Below the pieces are notes generated by a model. That model searched no databases. It was given only the letters and a program-made list of their open reading frames with translations, and was not told where the DNA came from. A stretch of 64,000 nucleotides of DNA from G963662905 sp965230045. Its GTDB lineage: Bacteria; Bacteroidota; Bacteroidia; Bacteroidales; WRLA01. Shown here in pieces: positions 54,253-63,437 of the stretch (position 1 is the first letter of the stretch; the number at the start of each line of letters is the position of its first letter). The DNA lies in NCBI GenBank assembly GCA_965230045.1, contig OZ245940.1, positions 186,001 to 250,000 on the forward strand, read 5' to 3'. The position numbers and the translations under genes are program-made.

Positions 54253-56097
54253 CTAAATCCCAAAGCCTTGCAATTGATAGAGTTTTCTATATAATCCATT
54301 GTTTTCCAGGAGCTGGCTGTGTGTACCTCTTTCAACAATTTCGCCTTTTTCTACCACAATAATTTCATCGGCACCCTGAATTGTGGAAAGGCGGTGCGCG
54401 ATGACCAGTGAAGTGCGGTTGGCAAGAAGTTTCTCAAGGGCATCCTGCACGAGGCGTTCGGATTCGGTATCCAGGGCTGAAGTGGCTTCATCGAGCACAA
54501 GAATTTGCGGATTTCGCAAAACGGCTCGTGCAATACTCAGGCGCTGCCTTTGGCCGCCCGAAAGCTTTGTGCCCCGGTCACCAATTAAAGTTTGGTATCC
54601 TTTGGGAAGGTTTTCGATAAACTCATGGGCATTGGCAATGCGTGCTGCTGCAATCACATCTTCCTGCGATACGTTTTCTATGCCCATGCAGATGTTGTTA
54701 TAAACTGTATCGTGGAACAAAATGCTTTCCTGCGTTACTACGCCCATCAATGCTCTCAGATCGTCAATAACGATATCGCGCAGATTTTGGCCATCAATAA
54801 AAATGCCGCCTTCCGTGCAATCATAGTAGCGCGGCAGTAAATCGGCCAGTGTCGATTTTCCTGCACCCGAAGGGCCAACCAATGCGATTGTTTTCCCTTT
54901 TTCTATAGTGAAGTTGATGTCTTTAAGTACAAATTCTTCTTCATATTTGAAGGACACATTCCGGTATTCAACTTGACTTTCAATTTTATTGATTTTTGTG
55001 GCGTTTTTCTTTTCAACAATCACCTCATCGGCATTTAAAACCTGCTCAATTCGCTCAACCGATGCGGCACCTTTCTGCACATTATACAATGCTGTCGTGA
55101 TCGCTTTTGCCGGCGGAATCAATTGTGAGAAAATGCCGAGATACACCAGAAAAACGGAAGGTTCCAGTTTTCCGTTACCGCCCAGGACCAACTGGCCGCC
55201 AAACCACACAATCATCACGACCACGGTAATGCCAAGAAATTCGCTGACCGGTGAGGCCAGGTCTTTTTTCCGGTAAAGCCCAATCATAACTTTGGCATAA
55301 TCATGATTGATGTCCTTAAACCTTCCATGCGTAAAATCAATGGCCGTAAATGCTTTGATAATGCGCAATCCGGAAATGGATTCTTCAATAACAGATAAAA
55401 TAAAGCCGAGCTTTTTCTGTCCCCGGTCGGAAGTTTTTCGGAGGCTTTTGCCAATGCGCCCGATAATAAAACCACTGACGGGCAGCAGGATTAAAACAAA
55501 TAAAGTAAGTTGTGGACTTATAAAAAAGAGTGTTCCCAAAAACGTAATGATGGTGATCGGCTCGCGGAAAATCATTTCCAGACTGGTCATAATGCTCCAT
55601 TCCACTTCCAAAACATCGGAAGTAACGCGCGAAATGATATCTCCTTTTCTTTTTTCAGTGAAATAAGCCAGTGGAAGGATCAGGATTTTATGAAAAAGTG
55701 CGTTGCGGATATCCTGCACAACAAAATTGCGCAAAGGAGCGATGAAAAATTGTGCCAGATAACGGAAAAGGTTTTTAAGCAAAAACAGGATTACAATGAT
55801 GAGCGAGATGTAAAACAGGGCGTGCATATCGCCATAGCGGTCAATAACACGGCTGATTTCGTAATAAAAATGAGCTTTGAGCAATGCGCCATCACTGAAA
55901 AAACCAAGGCCCCAGTCGATGGGAGGCGGTGCTTGGGAAATCCGCTTGGTTTGATCAAATAATATTTCAAGGACGGGAATAAAAAGGGCAAATGAAAAAA
56001 GTGAAAATATTATGGAGAGAATATTAAACACAATGTTCAAGAGGGCATAGCGCCAATAAGGTATAGCGTATTTCAGTACTTTAAACAGATTTCGCAC
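54253..56097 (-). CDS. ABC exporter, MsbA-like fused permease-ATPase
   Basis: 614 aa. Six membrane helices in the N-terminal half (about 17-340) precede an ATPase domain with Walker A GPSGAGKST, signature LSGGQRQR, Walker B ILVLDEATSALD and H-loop VIAHRLST. The layout is that of MsbA-like homodimeric lipid or drug exporters. An insert after helix 1 (about 45-80) lengthens the first loop. Single gene, divergent from the glucokinase. Confidence 0.92.
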   Translation of the reverse strand: MRNLFKVLKYAIPYWRYALLNIVFNILSIIFSLFSFALFIPVLEILFDQTKRISQAPPPIDWGLGFFSDGALLKAHFYYEISRVIDRYGDMHALFYISLIIVILFLLKNLFRYLAQFFIAPLRNFVVQDIRNALFHKILILPLAYFTEKRKGDIISRVTSDVLEVEWSIMTSLEMIFREPITIITFLGTLFFISPQLTLFVLILLPVSGFIIGRIGKSLRKTSDRGQKKLGFILSVIEESISGLRIIKAFTAIDFTHGRFKDINHDYAKVMIGLYRKKDLASPVSEFLGITVVVMIVWFGGQLVLGGNGKLEPSVFLVYLGIFSQLIPPAKAITTALYNVQKGAASVERIEQVLNADEVIVEKKNATKINKIESQVEYRNVSFKYEEEFVLKDINFTIEKGKTIALVGPSGAGKSTLADLLPRYYDCTEGGIFIDGQNLRDIVIDDLRALMGVVTQESILFHDTVYNNICMGIENVSQEDVIAAARIANAHEFIENLPKGYQTLIGDRGTKLSGGQRQRLSIARAVLRNPQILVLDEATSALDTESERLVQDALEKLLANRTSLVIAHRLSTIQGADEIIVVEKGEIVERGTHSQLLENNGLYRKLYQLQGFGI

Positions 56098-56226
56098 AGC
56101 ACAAATATTTCTGATTTAATTTGCAAATATAGGATTAAAACATGAGGTTAATTTTGTGAAGAGTGCAGGCCGAATGGGTATTACGCTATTATTTTTATAT
56201 TTTTGAGAAATCAAACACAGATTATT

Positions 56227-56970
56227 ATGGATATTTTAGGGATTGACATAGGCGGAAGCGGCGTAAAAGGGGCTCTGGTCGATTTAGAGAAAGGACAGTT
56301 CAGCTCGGAGCGGCACAGAATTGAAACACCACGCCCGGCCACAAAAAAAGCAGTTGCGGAAACGATAAAAAGAATTGTAGAACATTTTAATTATCAGGGC
56401 CCCGTAGGTTGTGGATTTCCCGGTATCATCCATAATGGCGTGGCAAAATCTGCTGCCAATATGCACAAAAGCTGGGTTGATGTTGATGCAGAAAAGCTTT
56501 TCAGCGATGTGTGCGGACAAGAGGTTTTCGTGCTCAATGATGCCGACGCTGCCGGAATTGCAGAACTGGAATATGGCGCGGGCAAAGGGCTTAAAGGTTT
56601 GGCCATTCTTTTAACCATCGGGACAGGAATAGGCTCTGCATTGATAAAAGACGGAACCCTGATCCCCAATACCGAATTTGGCCATTTGGAATTTAAAGGC
56701 GATATCGCGGAAAAATACTGCTCGGATGCTGCACGCGAACGATTGGACCTTAAATGGGACAAATGGGGAAAACGCTTCAATCAGTACTTGCTGCACCTGG
56801 AGCGTTTGTTTTCGCCCGATTTGTTTATCCTCGGCGGTGGCGCCAGCAAAAAATTTGACCGTTATGAGCATGAGTTGAAAAATGAAGCACGGGTGATACC
56901 GGCACTACTGAAAAACCAGGCGGGAATCATCGGGGCGGCTCATTATGCAGCTCAAATGAGCAGGAAGTAA
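56227..56970 (+). CDS. ROK-family glucokinase, polyphosphate-type (PpgK-like)
   Basis: 247 aa from the ATG at 56227; a TTG-initiated frame from 56203 adds eight residues. ROK motifs: GIDIGGSGVKGALVD (phosphate loop), VGCGFPGII, VLNDADAAGIAEL (catalytic Asp), LLTIGTGIGSALI and NTEFGHLEF. The usual ROK zinc site CXCGXXGCXE is absent, as in PpgK enzymes. It probably phosphorylates glucose with polyphosphate and/or ATP. Confidence 0.87.
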   Translation: MDILGIDIGGSGVKGALVDLEKGQFSSERHRIETPRPATKKAVAETIKRIVEHFNYQGPVGCGFPGIIHNGVAKSAANMHKSWVDVDAEKLFSDVCGQEVFVLNDADAAGIAELEYGAGKGLKGLAILLTIGTGIGSALIKDGTLIPNTEFGHLEFKGDIAEKYCSDAARERLDLKWDKWGKRFNQYLLHLERLFSPDLFILGGGASKKFDRYEHELKNEARVIPALLKNQAGIIGAAHYAAQMSRK

Positions 56971-57000
56971 CCCCCAATCAAAGCGAAAATAAATTTCACA

Positions 57001-57034
57001 AAAAAAGCGCAGAATATAAATCCTGCGCTTTTTT
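57001..57034. terminator. Bidirectional terminator between glucokinase and omp28
   Basis: Stem AAAAAAGCGCAG / CTGCGCTTTTTT with a 10-nt loop between convergent genes ending at 56970 and 57055. Confidence 0.85.
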
Positions 57035-57054
57035 AATCTATTGTTTGTGATTTC

Positions 57055-57915
57055 CTATTCGAGGTGCATTTGCCATGCCTCTATCACCTCCTTGCTCTCC
57101 AAATGGTAGAGGATCGCCACAAGATGTATCTGCTCTTTATTCCATTCCGGATCCAGAACATAATCGCTGAAGCTGTAACTTTCTTTATTGCCAACAGCGA
57201 GGCTGCCGGAAATAATGTTTGAACCCCAGGTCCCGTTTACCGAGCCACGCAAAACATGACGGTGTACATAATCTTCCCAATGTGGTGTTGGGCCGATTTC
57301 TTCATTATTGTTTTCCTGTGGCGCCACAATGCTGTCTTCCACAACATAAACACAAAGCTTATAATCGCCGCTTAATGGCTCAATAGCCTCCACCTGAACA
57401 TTTCCGCTTACCTTATCGCCGGAAAGCTCTGCATTCATGCGTATTTTGGCCATTTTTGGCTTTTCGTATTCTGTATTTATGGCATCATTCCATGAGCCCG
57501 GGCCCAATATGAGATTGTCATTAAAGGCCGTACGGTTTATAAGTCCGTTTGGATTTCCAACGAGGCTTACACCATAATACTCATCGAGTTCGTTTCCTGT
57601 TGTGCAGCGGAAATCTTCAGGCAAACTATTGGTCGGCTCAGCAAAATATCCTGCATGGATTGTAATAATCACCAGATTTTTGCCCATGGCCATTTGCTTG
57701 ATATGTGCATCATGTGCTGCCGTGGGGCAGTTTACACAACGGTGTCCGGTATAATCTTCGAGCAATACAACGCGTTTTGTGGAATCGTAATTTTCGTCAC
57801 CACCTTTTTTCACGCTGTCCACCAATTCAGTATAGGGTTCATCAACTTTATCGCAGCTTTCCAGAATAAAAAGTGCGGCCAGTAATGCTATAAAAATATA
57901 TGCTGTTCTTTTCAT
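57055..57915 (-). CDS. Omp28-family lipoprotein with thioredoxin-like CXXC
   Basis: 286 aa. Lipoprotein signal ends at Cys21 (LFILESC). The N-terminal domain has EDYTGHRCVNCPTAAHDA, a CXXC as in thioredoxin folds, followed by VIITIHAGYF and YGVSLVGNPNGLINR. The C-terminal 130 residues form a beta domain with HVLRGSVNG, typical of Omp28. Omp28 proteins are outer-membrane lipoproteins of unclear role. Last gene of the TlpA-DUF6029-Omp28 operon, suggesting thiol redox chemistry at the envelope. Confidence 0.88.
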   Translation of the reverse strand: MKRTAYIFIALLAALFILESCDKVDEPYTELVDSVKKGGDENYDSTKRVVLLEDYTGHRCVNCPTAAHDAHIKQMAMGKNLVIITIHAGYFAEPTNSLPEDFRCTTGNELDEYYGVSLVGNPNGLINRTAFNDNLILGPGSWNDAINTEYEKPKMAKIRMNAELSGDKVSGNVQVEAIEPLSGDYKLCVYVVEDSIVAPQENNNEEIGPTPHWEDYVHRHVLRGSVNGTWGSNIISGSLAVGNKESYSFSDYVLDPEWNKEQIHLVAILYHLESKEVIEAWQMHLE

Positions 57916-57932
57916 TGTTATTCTGTTTTAGT

Positions 57933-59639
57933 TTAGAAGCTGCTGGTTAATGTCAGGGTTAATCCGTTGCTGGCCGGCACATTGCGGCAAACACCACCTA
58001 CACAAAGGATTCCTTCGCGTTGCCTTCCGTAGCGCAGCGAAATTTGTGTGGTATTGTGCGTATATCCTGCAGCAACTGTATAGTAATGATAGCGGCGGTC
58101 TGTGTCCGGATTTCCATAATTGTATTCATCGCCGAGAGCAAAGAATAATTTTGACCCGAGGTTCAGCTCCAGAAAAGCTGCTACCCAGTCGCCTTCATCC
58201 TGCTTGGTAAACAAGCCCTGGAACATACCGTGCAAGCTGTACTTTCGGCTAAATTTATAAGTCATATCAAGAATACCTGCATTGGCATATACGTCCGCAG
58301 CTCCGGTATGGCCTTCAATAACTTCCATATTGTAGAAAATATTGAAATAGGTAGCTTTCAATTTAAAATTACGGTTAAGCTTTTTCCTGATTTCGATGTG
58401 CATATCAGAAAAATATTTTTCATCGCCAAAAGCGAAAAACTCAGATTCATAGCCATCTGTACCGCTTTGCCCAATGGCTGTTTCGCCATTGATTGGGTTG
58501 AGTTTCAGTGAATTTACCTGCGAATAATGCGCCGTAATGGTTGTTCCGTATTTTCCGCCCAGAGTTGATTTGCGCGGGAAAGTATAAATCACCTGTCCCT
58601 GAAAACCAATTTCGCCATTGGGCTGTGTTGCATAAGGATACATGCTGATGAGGCTGTAGGTATGCATTTTCGTAACCGGGGGAAGGAAGTTGATATCGAG
58701 TGAATTTCCCTGTTCCAAACGGTTTGATTTATAGCTCATATTATCGGTGCGTTTGGCCGAAAAGAAAATCCCCAGCCCTTTTTGCGAATAAGTAGCATTG
58801 ATGAGCAAAGCATCGCCTGATTTGTAGATAAAATCATTCAGTGCTGAAGGATCGTTCATTTTATAGGCGTATTCCCCCTCAAGGCTGAACCCTCCGTAAT
58901 TCAGGCGCATACGTCCGGCATAAGCAGCAACATTTAGGGGCAGCTTAAGCGCATAGATATTGTAGGAAGTATCGGTTTCGGTATTGATTTCAATGTCCTG
59001 TGCTTCCTGGTATTTGCTGATGCCGCTACCGCCCAGCGTAAGGCGCAGCTTGCTCTCCGCCATGGAAGGAAAGATGTCGTTGAGGAAAAATTCAGCATCG
59101 CCTCCACGGATGATTCCGGGACCCTGCTCCCAGAAGAAGCGCTGGGTTCCGTAAATCCCTTTGAGGGTAACACCTTTGAAAGGTTTCAGTTTTACATTGA
59201 TACCATCAACGGAATTGTCGTAGCCCAAAGTCCATTCCTGATAAGAACGGAAAATAAGGCCACTGCCGAATTGTTCGTAGAAATTACCGGCTGTGAGCTC
59301 AATAAAATCGGTTTTATAGGATACAAAACGATAAGGAATGCCATTGCCTTTGTAACGTGGATCAAATCCCTCGAGCGGGTTTAAATAGGCTTCATAGCGC
59401 AAGCCGGCAGTAAAATTGCCATTGGTATATAAAATATTTCCGTAGGCGTTCATTTTGAATTTCTCAGGCACTTCGTAAGCACCAATGGCTGAATCGGTCA
59501 CATAATATTGTGCGTTGATCTGGTAATCGCCGCGCACCTGACCGGATTTTATGGTTTCGAGCACATCCTGAGCCGTCGATGCCAAAGGAAGCATCAGAAT
59601 GACAAACAGGAGGGCTTTAAAGTTTTTCAGTGTTTTCAA
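57933..59639 (-). CDS. DUF6029 outer-membrane beta-barrel-like protein
   Basis: 568 aa. Signal peptide ends near ASTAQD. The rest is rich in alternating hydrophobic and polar strands with many Tyr and Gly (for example GNFYEQFGSGLIFRSYQEW, RLTLGGSGISKYQ), ending in LTLTLTSSF with a terminal Phe as in outer-membrane barrels. CVGGVC near the end may form a disulfide. It matches DUF6029 by neighbourhood and layout (17 bp from omp28). Function unknown. Confidence 0.78.
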   Translation of the reverse strand: MKTLKNFKALLFVILMLPLASTAQDVLETIKSGQVRGDYQINAQYYVTDSAIGAYEVPEKFKMNAYGNILYTNGNFTAGLRYEAYLNPLEGFDPRYKGNGIPYRFVSYKTDFIELTAGNFYEQFGSGLIFRSYQEWTLGYDNSVDGINVKLKPFKGVTLKGIYGTQRFFWEQGPGIIRGGDAEFFLNDIFPSMAESKLRLTLGGSGISKYQEAQDIEINTETDTSYNIYALKLPLNVAAYAGRMRLNYGGFSLEGEYAYKMNDPSALNDFIYKSGDALLINATYSQKGLGIFFSAKRTDNMSYKSNRLEQGNSLDINFLPPVTKMHTYSLISMYPYATQPNGEIGFQGQVIYTFPRKSTLGGKYGTTITAHYSQVNSLKLNPINGETAIGQSGTDGYESEFFAFGDEKYFSDMHIEIRKKLNRNFKLKATYFNIFYNMEVIEGHTGAADVYANAGILDMTYKFSRKYSLHGMFQGLFTKQDEGDWVAAFLELNLGSKLFFALGDEYNYGNPDTDRRYHYYTVAAGYTHNTTQISLRYGRQREGILCVGGVCRNVPASNGLTLTLTSSF

Positions 59640-59675
59640 GATATCCTGGTTTTGGTTTGAAAATTAGGGGGACGT

Positions 59676-60182
59676 TTATTCTTCGGTGAGTTTTTTCAGT
59701 ACTTCTTCGTACTCTTCCTCATCACCGGGCGCATATTTTACATGCTGCCAAACAATGGTTCCATCGCCATTGAGGATGAATGTTTTTGGAGGATTGGCTA
59801 CCTGCATGGCTTTCCCAAAATCGTTGTTGGGGTCGAGCAGTACTTCAAATTCCCAGCCATTGCCATTGGCAGTAGATTTGGCACGTGATGATGAGCGGGC
59901 ATTGTCAACCGAAACCGCATAAAGCTTCACGTCATAATCGTCAACCCAATCGGCATACATATCGCTGATTGCATTGAGCTCGGCCATACAGGGGCTGCAC
60001 CATGTGGCCCAGAAACAAACAACTACAGGCTTGCCGTCATTTTGAATTTCGCTGGTGTTAAAGGCTTCACCATCAATGTTTTTAATGTCGATGGAAGGAA
60101 GTTTTCCATAGTCTTTAAATTCCTGCGCAAAGAGGAATGTAGTGAAAAACAATGCTGTAAAAGCAAGAACGAATTTTCTCAT
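59676..60182 (-). CDS. TlpA-family thiol-disulfide oxidoreductase
   Basis: 168 aa. Signal peptide ends near FLFAQEF. Thioredoxin-like active site WATWCSPCMAEL (CSPC), then the cis-Pro region in VANPPKTFILN. First gene of the operon with DUF6029 and omp28. It probably reduces or rearranges disulfides in the periplasm for those envelope proteins. Confidence 0.92.
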   Translation of the reverse strand: MRKFVLAFTALFFTTFLFAQEFKDYGKLPSIDIKNIDGEAFNTSEIQNDGKPVVVCFWATWCSPCMAELNAISDMYADWVDDYDVKLYAVSVDNARSSSRAKSTANGNGWEFEVLLDPNNDFGKAMQVANPPKTFILNGDGTIVWQHVKYAPGDEEEYEEVLKKLTEE

Positions 60183-60499
60183 TTTGTTAATTTTAGATTC
60201 TACTGGTAACTTACATTGGCTGCAAATTTAATAATTCAGTCAAAAGCACAAGCATTTTTGTATCTAAATATCTTGGTGTTTGCATGCTTGCTCCTTACTG
60301 AACGGATGAAATGTACAGCTTGCTTTTGAAAACCAATAGCATGCCAGATAAGAGTGACCAGCTTATTCATCCGATGACTTCAAAGCCACCGGATGAATTA
60401 TAGAAGACAAGATTTCTTAAAACTTTACAAATGCGCTGATTATCCGAAAGTTAGATAAAAAATATTCAGCATTTATGTCCAATTGATTTAAAAATTCCC
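60183..60499. promoter_or_regulatory. Intergenic region with CGGATGAA operator-like repeats
   Basis: ATTCATCCG (60365-60373) and CGGATGAAT (60390-60398) form a perfect 9-bp inverted repeat with a 16-bp spacer. A third half-site CGGATGAA is at 60303-60310. They lie about 100-200 bp upstream of the tnaA promoter, between it and divergent tlpA. No gene is seen in this stretch. Confidence 0.45.
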
Positions 60500-60507
60500 T
60501 ATTTTTG
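60500..60507 (+). promoter_or_regulatory. -7 promoter element of tnaA
   Basis: TATTTTTG matches TAnnTTTG. The transcript would start near 60514, giving a leader of about 160 nt before tnaA that contains the small ORF and hairpin. Confidence 0.55.
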
Positions 60508-60524
60508 CTGCAAAGCTGTTGATT

Positions 60525-60611
60525 ATGGATTTCTTAAGATCATCAGACATACACGCACTACAAAGGTATCTCAACCTAAAGGAACGGGATGCTTTCCATT
60601 ATACCGTATAA
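60525..60611 (+). CDS. Possible leader peptide of tnaA
   Basis: ATG at 60525, 28 codons, TAA at 60609. It begins about 11 nt after the predicted transcription start and ends immediately before a hairpin with a T run. The position mimics TnaC of enterobacteria, but the peptide (begins MDFLRSSDIH, ends FHYTV) has no Trp codon and no similarity to TnaC. It may be a real regulatory ORF or chance. Confidence 0.35.
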   Translation: MDFLRSSDIHALQRYLNLKERDAFHYTV

Positions 60612-60640
60612 GCTGGCCTCAGCTAAGGCTTTTTTATTTT
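60610..60640 (+). terminator. Attenuator-like hairpin in the tnaA leader
   Basis: AAGCT / GGCTT or GCCT / AGGC stems are followed by TTTTTTATTTT. The stem is weak. A competing AGCT / AGCT pairing uses the same bases, so two exclusive structures are possible. It lies 35 bp before tnaA. Confidence 0.35.
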
Positions 60641-60674
60641 CACAATTATTTAATAAATTTAAAATCAAGGTATT

Positions 60675-62051
60675 ATGGAAATTCCATTTGCAGAATCATA
60701 TAAAATTAAAATGGTAGAGCCCATCCGTCGCTCTACACGCGAAGAACGTATCCAATGGATCAAAGAAGCAAAGTATAATTTGTTTAACCTCAAAAGCGAT
60801 CAGGTTTTTATCGACCTGCTGACCGATAGTGGTACCGGTGCCATGAGCGACCGCCAGTGGTCGGAGCTGATGCTTGGCGACGAAAGCTATGCCGGAGCTT
60901 CCTCTTATTATAAAATGAAGAACGCCCTAAAAAATATTCTGGGCTTTAATTACTTCCTGCCAACACATCAGGGGCGTGCCGCCGAAAATGTGCTTTTCTC
61001 CTTATTGATCAAAGAAGGCGATATCATCCCCGGCAATTCCCACTTCGATACCACTAAAGGCCATATCGAATTCCGCAAAGCAAAAGCTGTGGACTGCACC
61101 ATCGACGAGGCTTTCCATACCGAAATGGATCATCCTTTTAAAGGAAACATCAATCTTGAAAAGCTGGAAGATGTGCTCAAAAGCCATCCGGTTGAGAAAA
61201 TCCCCATGGTGATTGTTACGGTTACCTGCAATTCATCCGGCGGGCAGCCTGTTTCATTGGAAAACATCAAAGCAGTTTACGAACTGGCTAAAAAATACGG
61301 TACACGCATTTGCTTTGACAGTGCCCGTTTTGCCGAAAATGCCTACTTCATCAAGTTGCGCGAAGAAGCCTACAAAGACTGGAGCATCAAGGAAATCGTG
61401 AAGGAGATGTACAAATATGCCGATCTGGCTACCATGTCGAGCAAGAAAGATGCCATTGTAAATATGGGCGGTTTTATTGGTTTTAAAGAAGAAAGCCTGT
61501 TTAAGCAAGCATCAATGTACAATATTATGTTCGAAGGCTATATCACCTATGGTGGGATGTCGGGCCGTGACATGAATGCTTTGGCCATGGGGCTGGATGA
61601 AGGAACCGAATTTGATTATCTGGAAACCCGCATCAAACAAGTGGAATATCTTGGTGATAAATTAAAGGAATATGGCATCCCGACACAGCGCCCGATTGGC
61701 GGCCATGCTGTTTTTGTTGATGCCAAGAAAGTCCTTCCGCAACTGCCCAAAGAAGATTATGTGGCACAAACGCTTGCCATTGAATTATATATTGAAGCCG
61801 GTATCCGCGGCGTGGAAATAGGCACTTTGCTTGCCGACCGCGATCCGGAAACCCGCGAAAACCGTTATCCTGACCTGGAACTGCTTCGCCTGGCAATTCC
61901 CCGAAGGGTATATACCAATAACCATATGGATGTCATTGCTGCCGCGCTTAAAAATGTTTACGACCGCAGAAATGAAATCACCAGCGGTTACGAAATCACT
62001 TACGAAGCCCCGATTATGAGGCACTTCACTGTAGAGCTGAAGAAGAAGTAA
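60675..62051 (+). CDS. tnaA: Tryptophanase
   Basis: 458 aa. The PLP lysine lies in MSSKKDAIVNMGG. Residues that separate tryptophanase from tyrosine phenol-lyase favour tryptophanase: FDTTKGH (Asp where TPL has Thr), GIRGVEIG (no Arg as in TPL MERG) and MRHFTVEL (His). It splits tryptophan to indole, pyruvate and ammonia. Indole production fits an amino-acid-fermenting gut or sediment anaerobe. Single gene with a strong terminator and an unusual leader. Confidence 0.94.
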   Translation: MEIPFAESYKIKMVEPIRRSTREERIQWIKEAKYNLFNLKSDQVFIDLLTDSGTGAMSDRQWSELMLGDESYAGASSYYKMKNALKNILGFNYFLPTHQGRAAENVLFSLLIKEGDIIPGNSHFDTTKGHIEFRKAKAVDCTIDEAFHTEMDHPFKGNINLEKLEDVLKSHPVEKIPMVIVTVTCNSSGGQPVSLENIKAVYELAKKYGTRICFDSARFAENAYFIKLREEAYKDWSIKEIVKEMYKYADLATMSSKKDAIVNMGGFIGFKEESLFKQASMYNIMFEGYITYGGMSGRDMNALAMGLDEGTEFDYLETRIKQVEYLGDKLKEYGIPTQRPIGGHAVFVDAKKVLPQLPKEDYVAQTLAIELYIEAGIRGVEIGTLLADRDPETRENRYPDLELLRLAIPRRVYTNNHMDVIAAALKNVYDRRNEITSGYEITYEAPIMRHFTVELKKK

Positions 62052-62078
62052 GCTTGATTGGTTTTTAGCAAAAACAAA

Positions 62079-62107
62079 AATCCCCCAAAATTAAATTTTG
62101 GGGGATT
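62079..62107. terminator. Terminator between tnaA and the polysaccharide locus
   Basis: Stem AATCCCCCAAAAT / ATTTTGGGGGATT with a 3-nt loop and T run; it serves tnaA and probably also the convergent acetyltransferase gene. Confidence 0.88.
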
Positions 62108-62132
62108 TTTTTTGAACCTGTGGTTTTTCGAA

Positions 62133-62765
62133 CTATAACGGGCGGGCAGGAATGCCGACAGCTTTGCTGTTATCGGGCAGGTTTTTGATCAGCATGCTTT
62201 GCCCTCCAACAATACAATTGTTGCCAATCCGGACATCCTGAATTGTTGCTGAACCGATGCCCATATCCACGCAAAGGCCAAGTTTGGTGTGCCCGGCAAG
62301 GTTTACGCCAGGAGCAAGGCTGCTGTATGCCCCAATTTCACAATCATGGCCCACAGCACAATTCATGTTCAGTACCGCAAATTTCCGCACAATTGTACCA
62401 TAATTGATAGTGGTTCCGGGATAAATGATTGCTCCTTCATCTACCTGAACATTATTCGAAATCCAGGCTGATTTTGCAATTAATCGGGGATATTCAAAAG
62501 TGCCCAGTTTATCCAGCCTGTCCATGATGTGTTTTTTCATTTTTGGGAAAGCAACACCCACGATAACAGAAATATCCTTCGGGAGGTTCACAATATGTTC
62601 AACAGAGCCAAGCACCGGAAATCCACAAAAATCCTTGCCAATTTTGTTTGTATCATCATCTAAAAAACCCATTAAACTGTATGCTTCCAGTTCATATTCC
62701 GGCAGGTTATATCCGATATGTCCGCCAATACTTCCGGCGCCTATAATGACCAATGGTTTTTTCAT
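62133..62765 (-). CDS. NeuD/PglD-type sugar acetyltransferase
   Basis: 210 aa. An N-terminal Rossmann-like segment (LVIIGAGSIGGHIGYNL) is followed by a left-handed beta-helix of hexapeptide repeats (about 100-205), with catalytic His in CAVGHDCEIG. It acetylates an amino sugar, as PglD does for UDP-diacetylbacillosamine or NeuD for sialic acid. It starts 3 bp after the sugar transferase gene, the usual PglC-PglD order. Confidence 0.9.
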   Translation of the reverse strand: MKKPLVIIGAGSIGGHIGYNLPEYELEAYSLMGFLDDDTNKIGKDFCGFPVLGSVEHIVNLPKDISVIVGVAFPKMKKHIMDRLDKLGTFEYPRLIAKSAWISNNVQVDEGAIIYPGTTINYGTIVRKFAVLNMNCAVGHDCEIGAYSSLAPGVNLAGHTKLGLCVDMGIGSATIQDVRIGNNCIVGGQSMLIKNLPDNSKAVGIPARPL

Positions 62766-62768
62766 AGA

Positions 62769-63404
62769 TTATGAGTTATTCGTCTTTTTATCAGTTTCTT
62801 TTGGCTTGTTTCCTGTGAAACGCGGCATGGCAACATCACCGCTATGGGCAATTCCTTCCCTTTGATAGACTTTTTGAAAAGTTTTCCATAAAATTTTTGC
62901 ATCCAACAGAAAGCTCCTGTTTTCAACATACCAAACATCGAGCTTAAATTTTTCATCCCAGGAGAGGGCATTTCTTCCATTAATTTGCGCCCATCCGGTG
63001 ATGCCGGGCTTGACGTCCATCCGTTTTTTTTGAAATTCATTATAAAGGGGCAAATATTCCATAAGCAAAGGACGCGGACCCACAAGGCTCATATCGCCTT
63101 TAAGGACATTGATCAGTTCCGGTAATTCATCAAGACTGCTTGAGCGCAAAAACCGGCCAAATTTTGTCATGCGCTGGGCATTGGGCAGTAGGTTTCCGGC
63201 ATCATCAAGCTTGTTGGTCATACTGCGGAATTTAATCATCAGAAAAGGTTTGCCATTTTTCCCCGGACGTTTTTGTGTAAAAAAAGCAGGATGGCCTAAT
63301 TTAATGATTATGAAAAAATAAAGCACAACAAGAACCGGGCTTAGCAGGATAAGGCCAATCAGGGATATCAGCAGGTCTATGAGCCGTTTTACAAAAAAAT
63401 ACAT
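62769..63404 (-). CDS. PglC/WcaJ-type initiating sugar-phosphate transferase
   Basis: 211 aa. One N-terminal re-entrant helix (about 8-33), then KFRSMTN, SSLDELPELINVLKGDMSLVGPRPLL (the DE dyad and PRP motif) and GITGWAQINGRN. The small single-domain form is like PglC. It transfers a phospho-sugar from a UDP-sugar to undecaprenyl phosphate, starting a glycan for capsule, O-antigen or glycoprotein. Part of a locus continuing beyond the window. Confidence 0.93.
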   Translation of the reverse strand: MYFFVKRLIDLLISLIGLILLSPVLVVLYFFIIIKLGHPAFFTQKRPGKNGKPFLMIKFRSMTNKLDDAGNLLPNAQRMTKFGRFLRSSSLDELPELINVLKGDMSLVGPRPLLMEYLPLYNEFQKKRMDVKPGITGWAQINGRNALSWDEKFKLDVWYVENRSFLLDAKILWKTFQKVYQREGIAHSGDVAMPRFTGNKPKETDKKTNNS

Positions 63405-63437
63405 AAAAATATGTTTATCAAATTAATTGTCAATAGC

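Noticed and set aside
60675..62051. Tyrosine phenol-lyase instead of tryptophanase
   Set aside because: The discriminating residues (Asp in FDTTKGH, no Arg in GVEIG, His in MRHF) fit tryptophanase.
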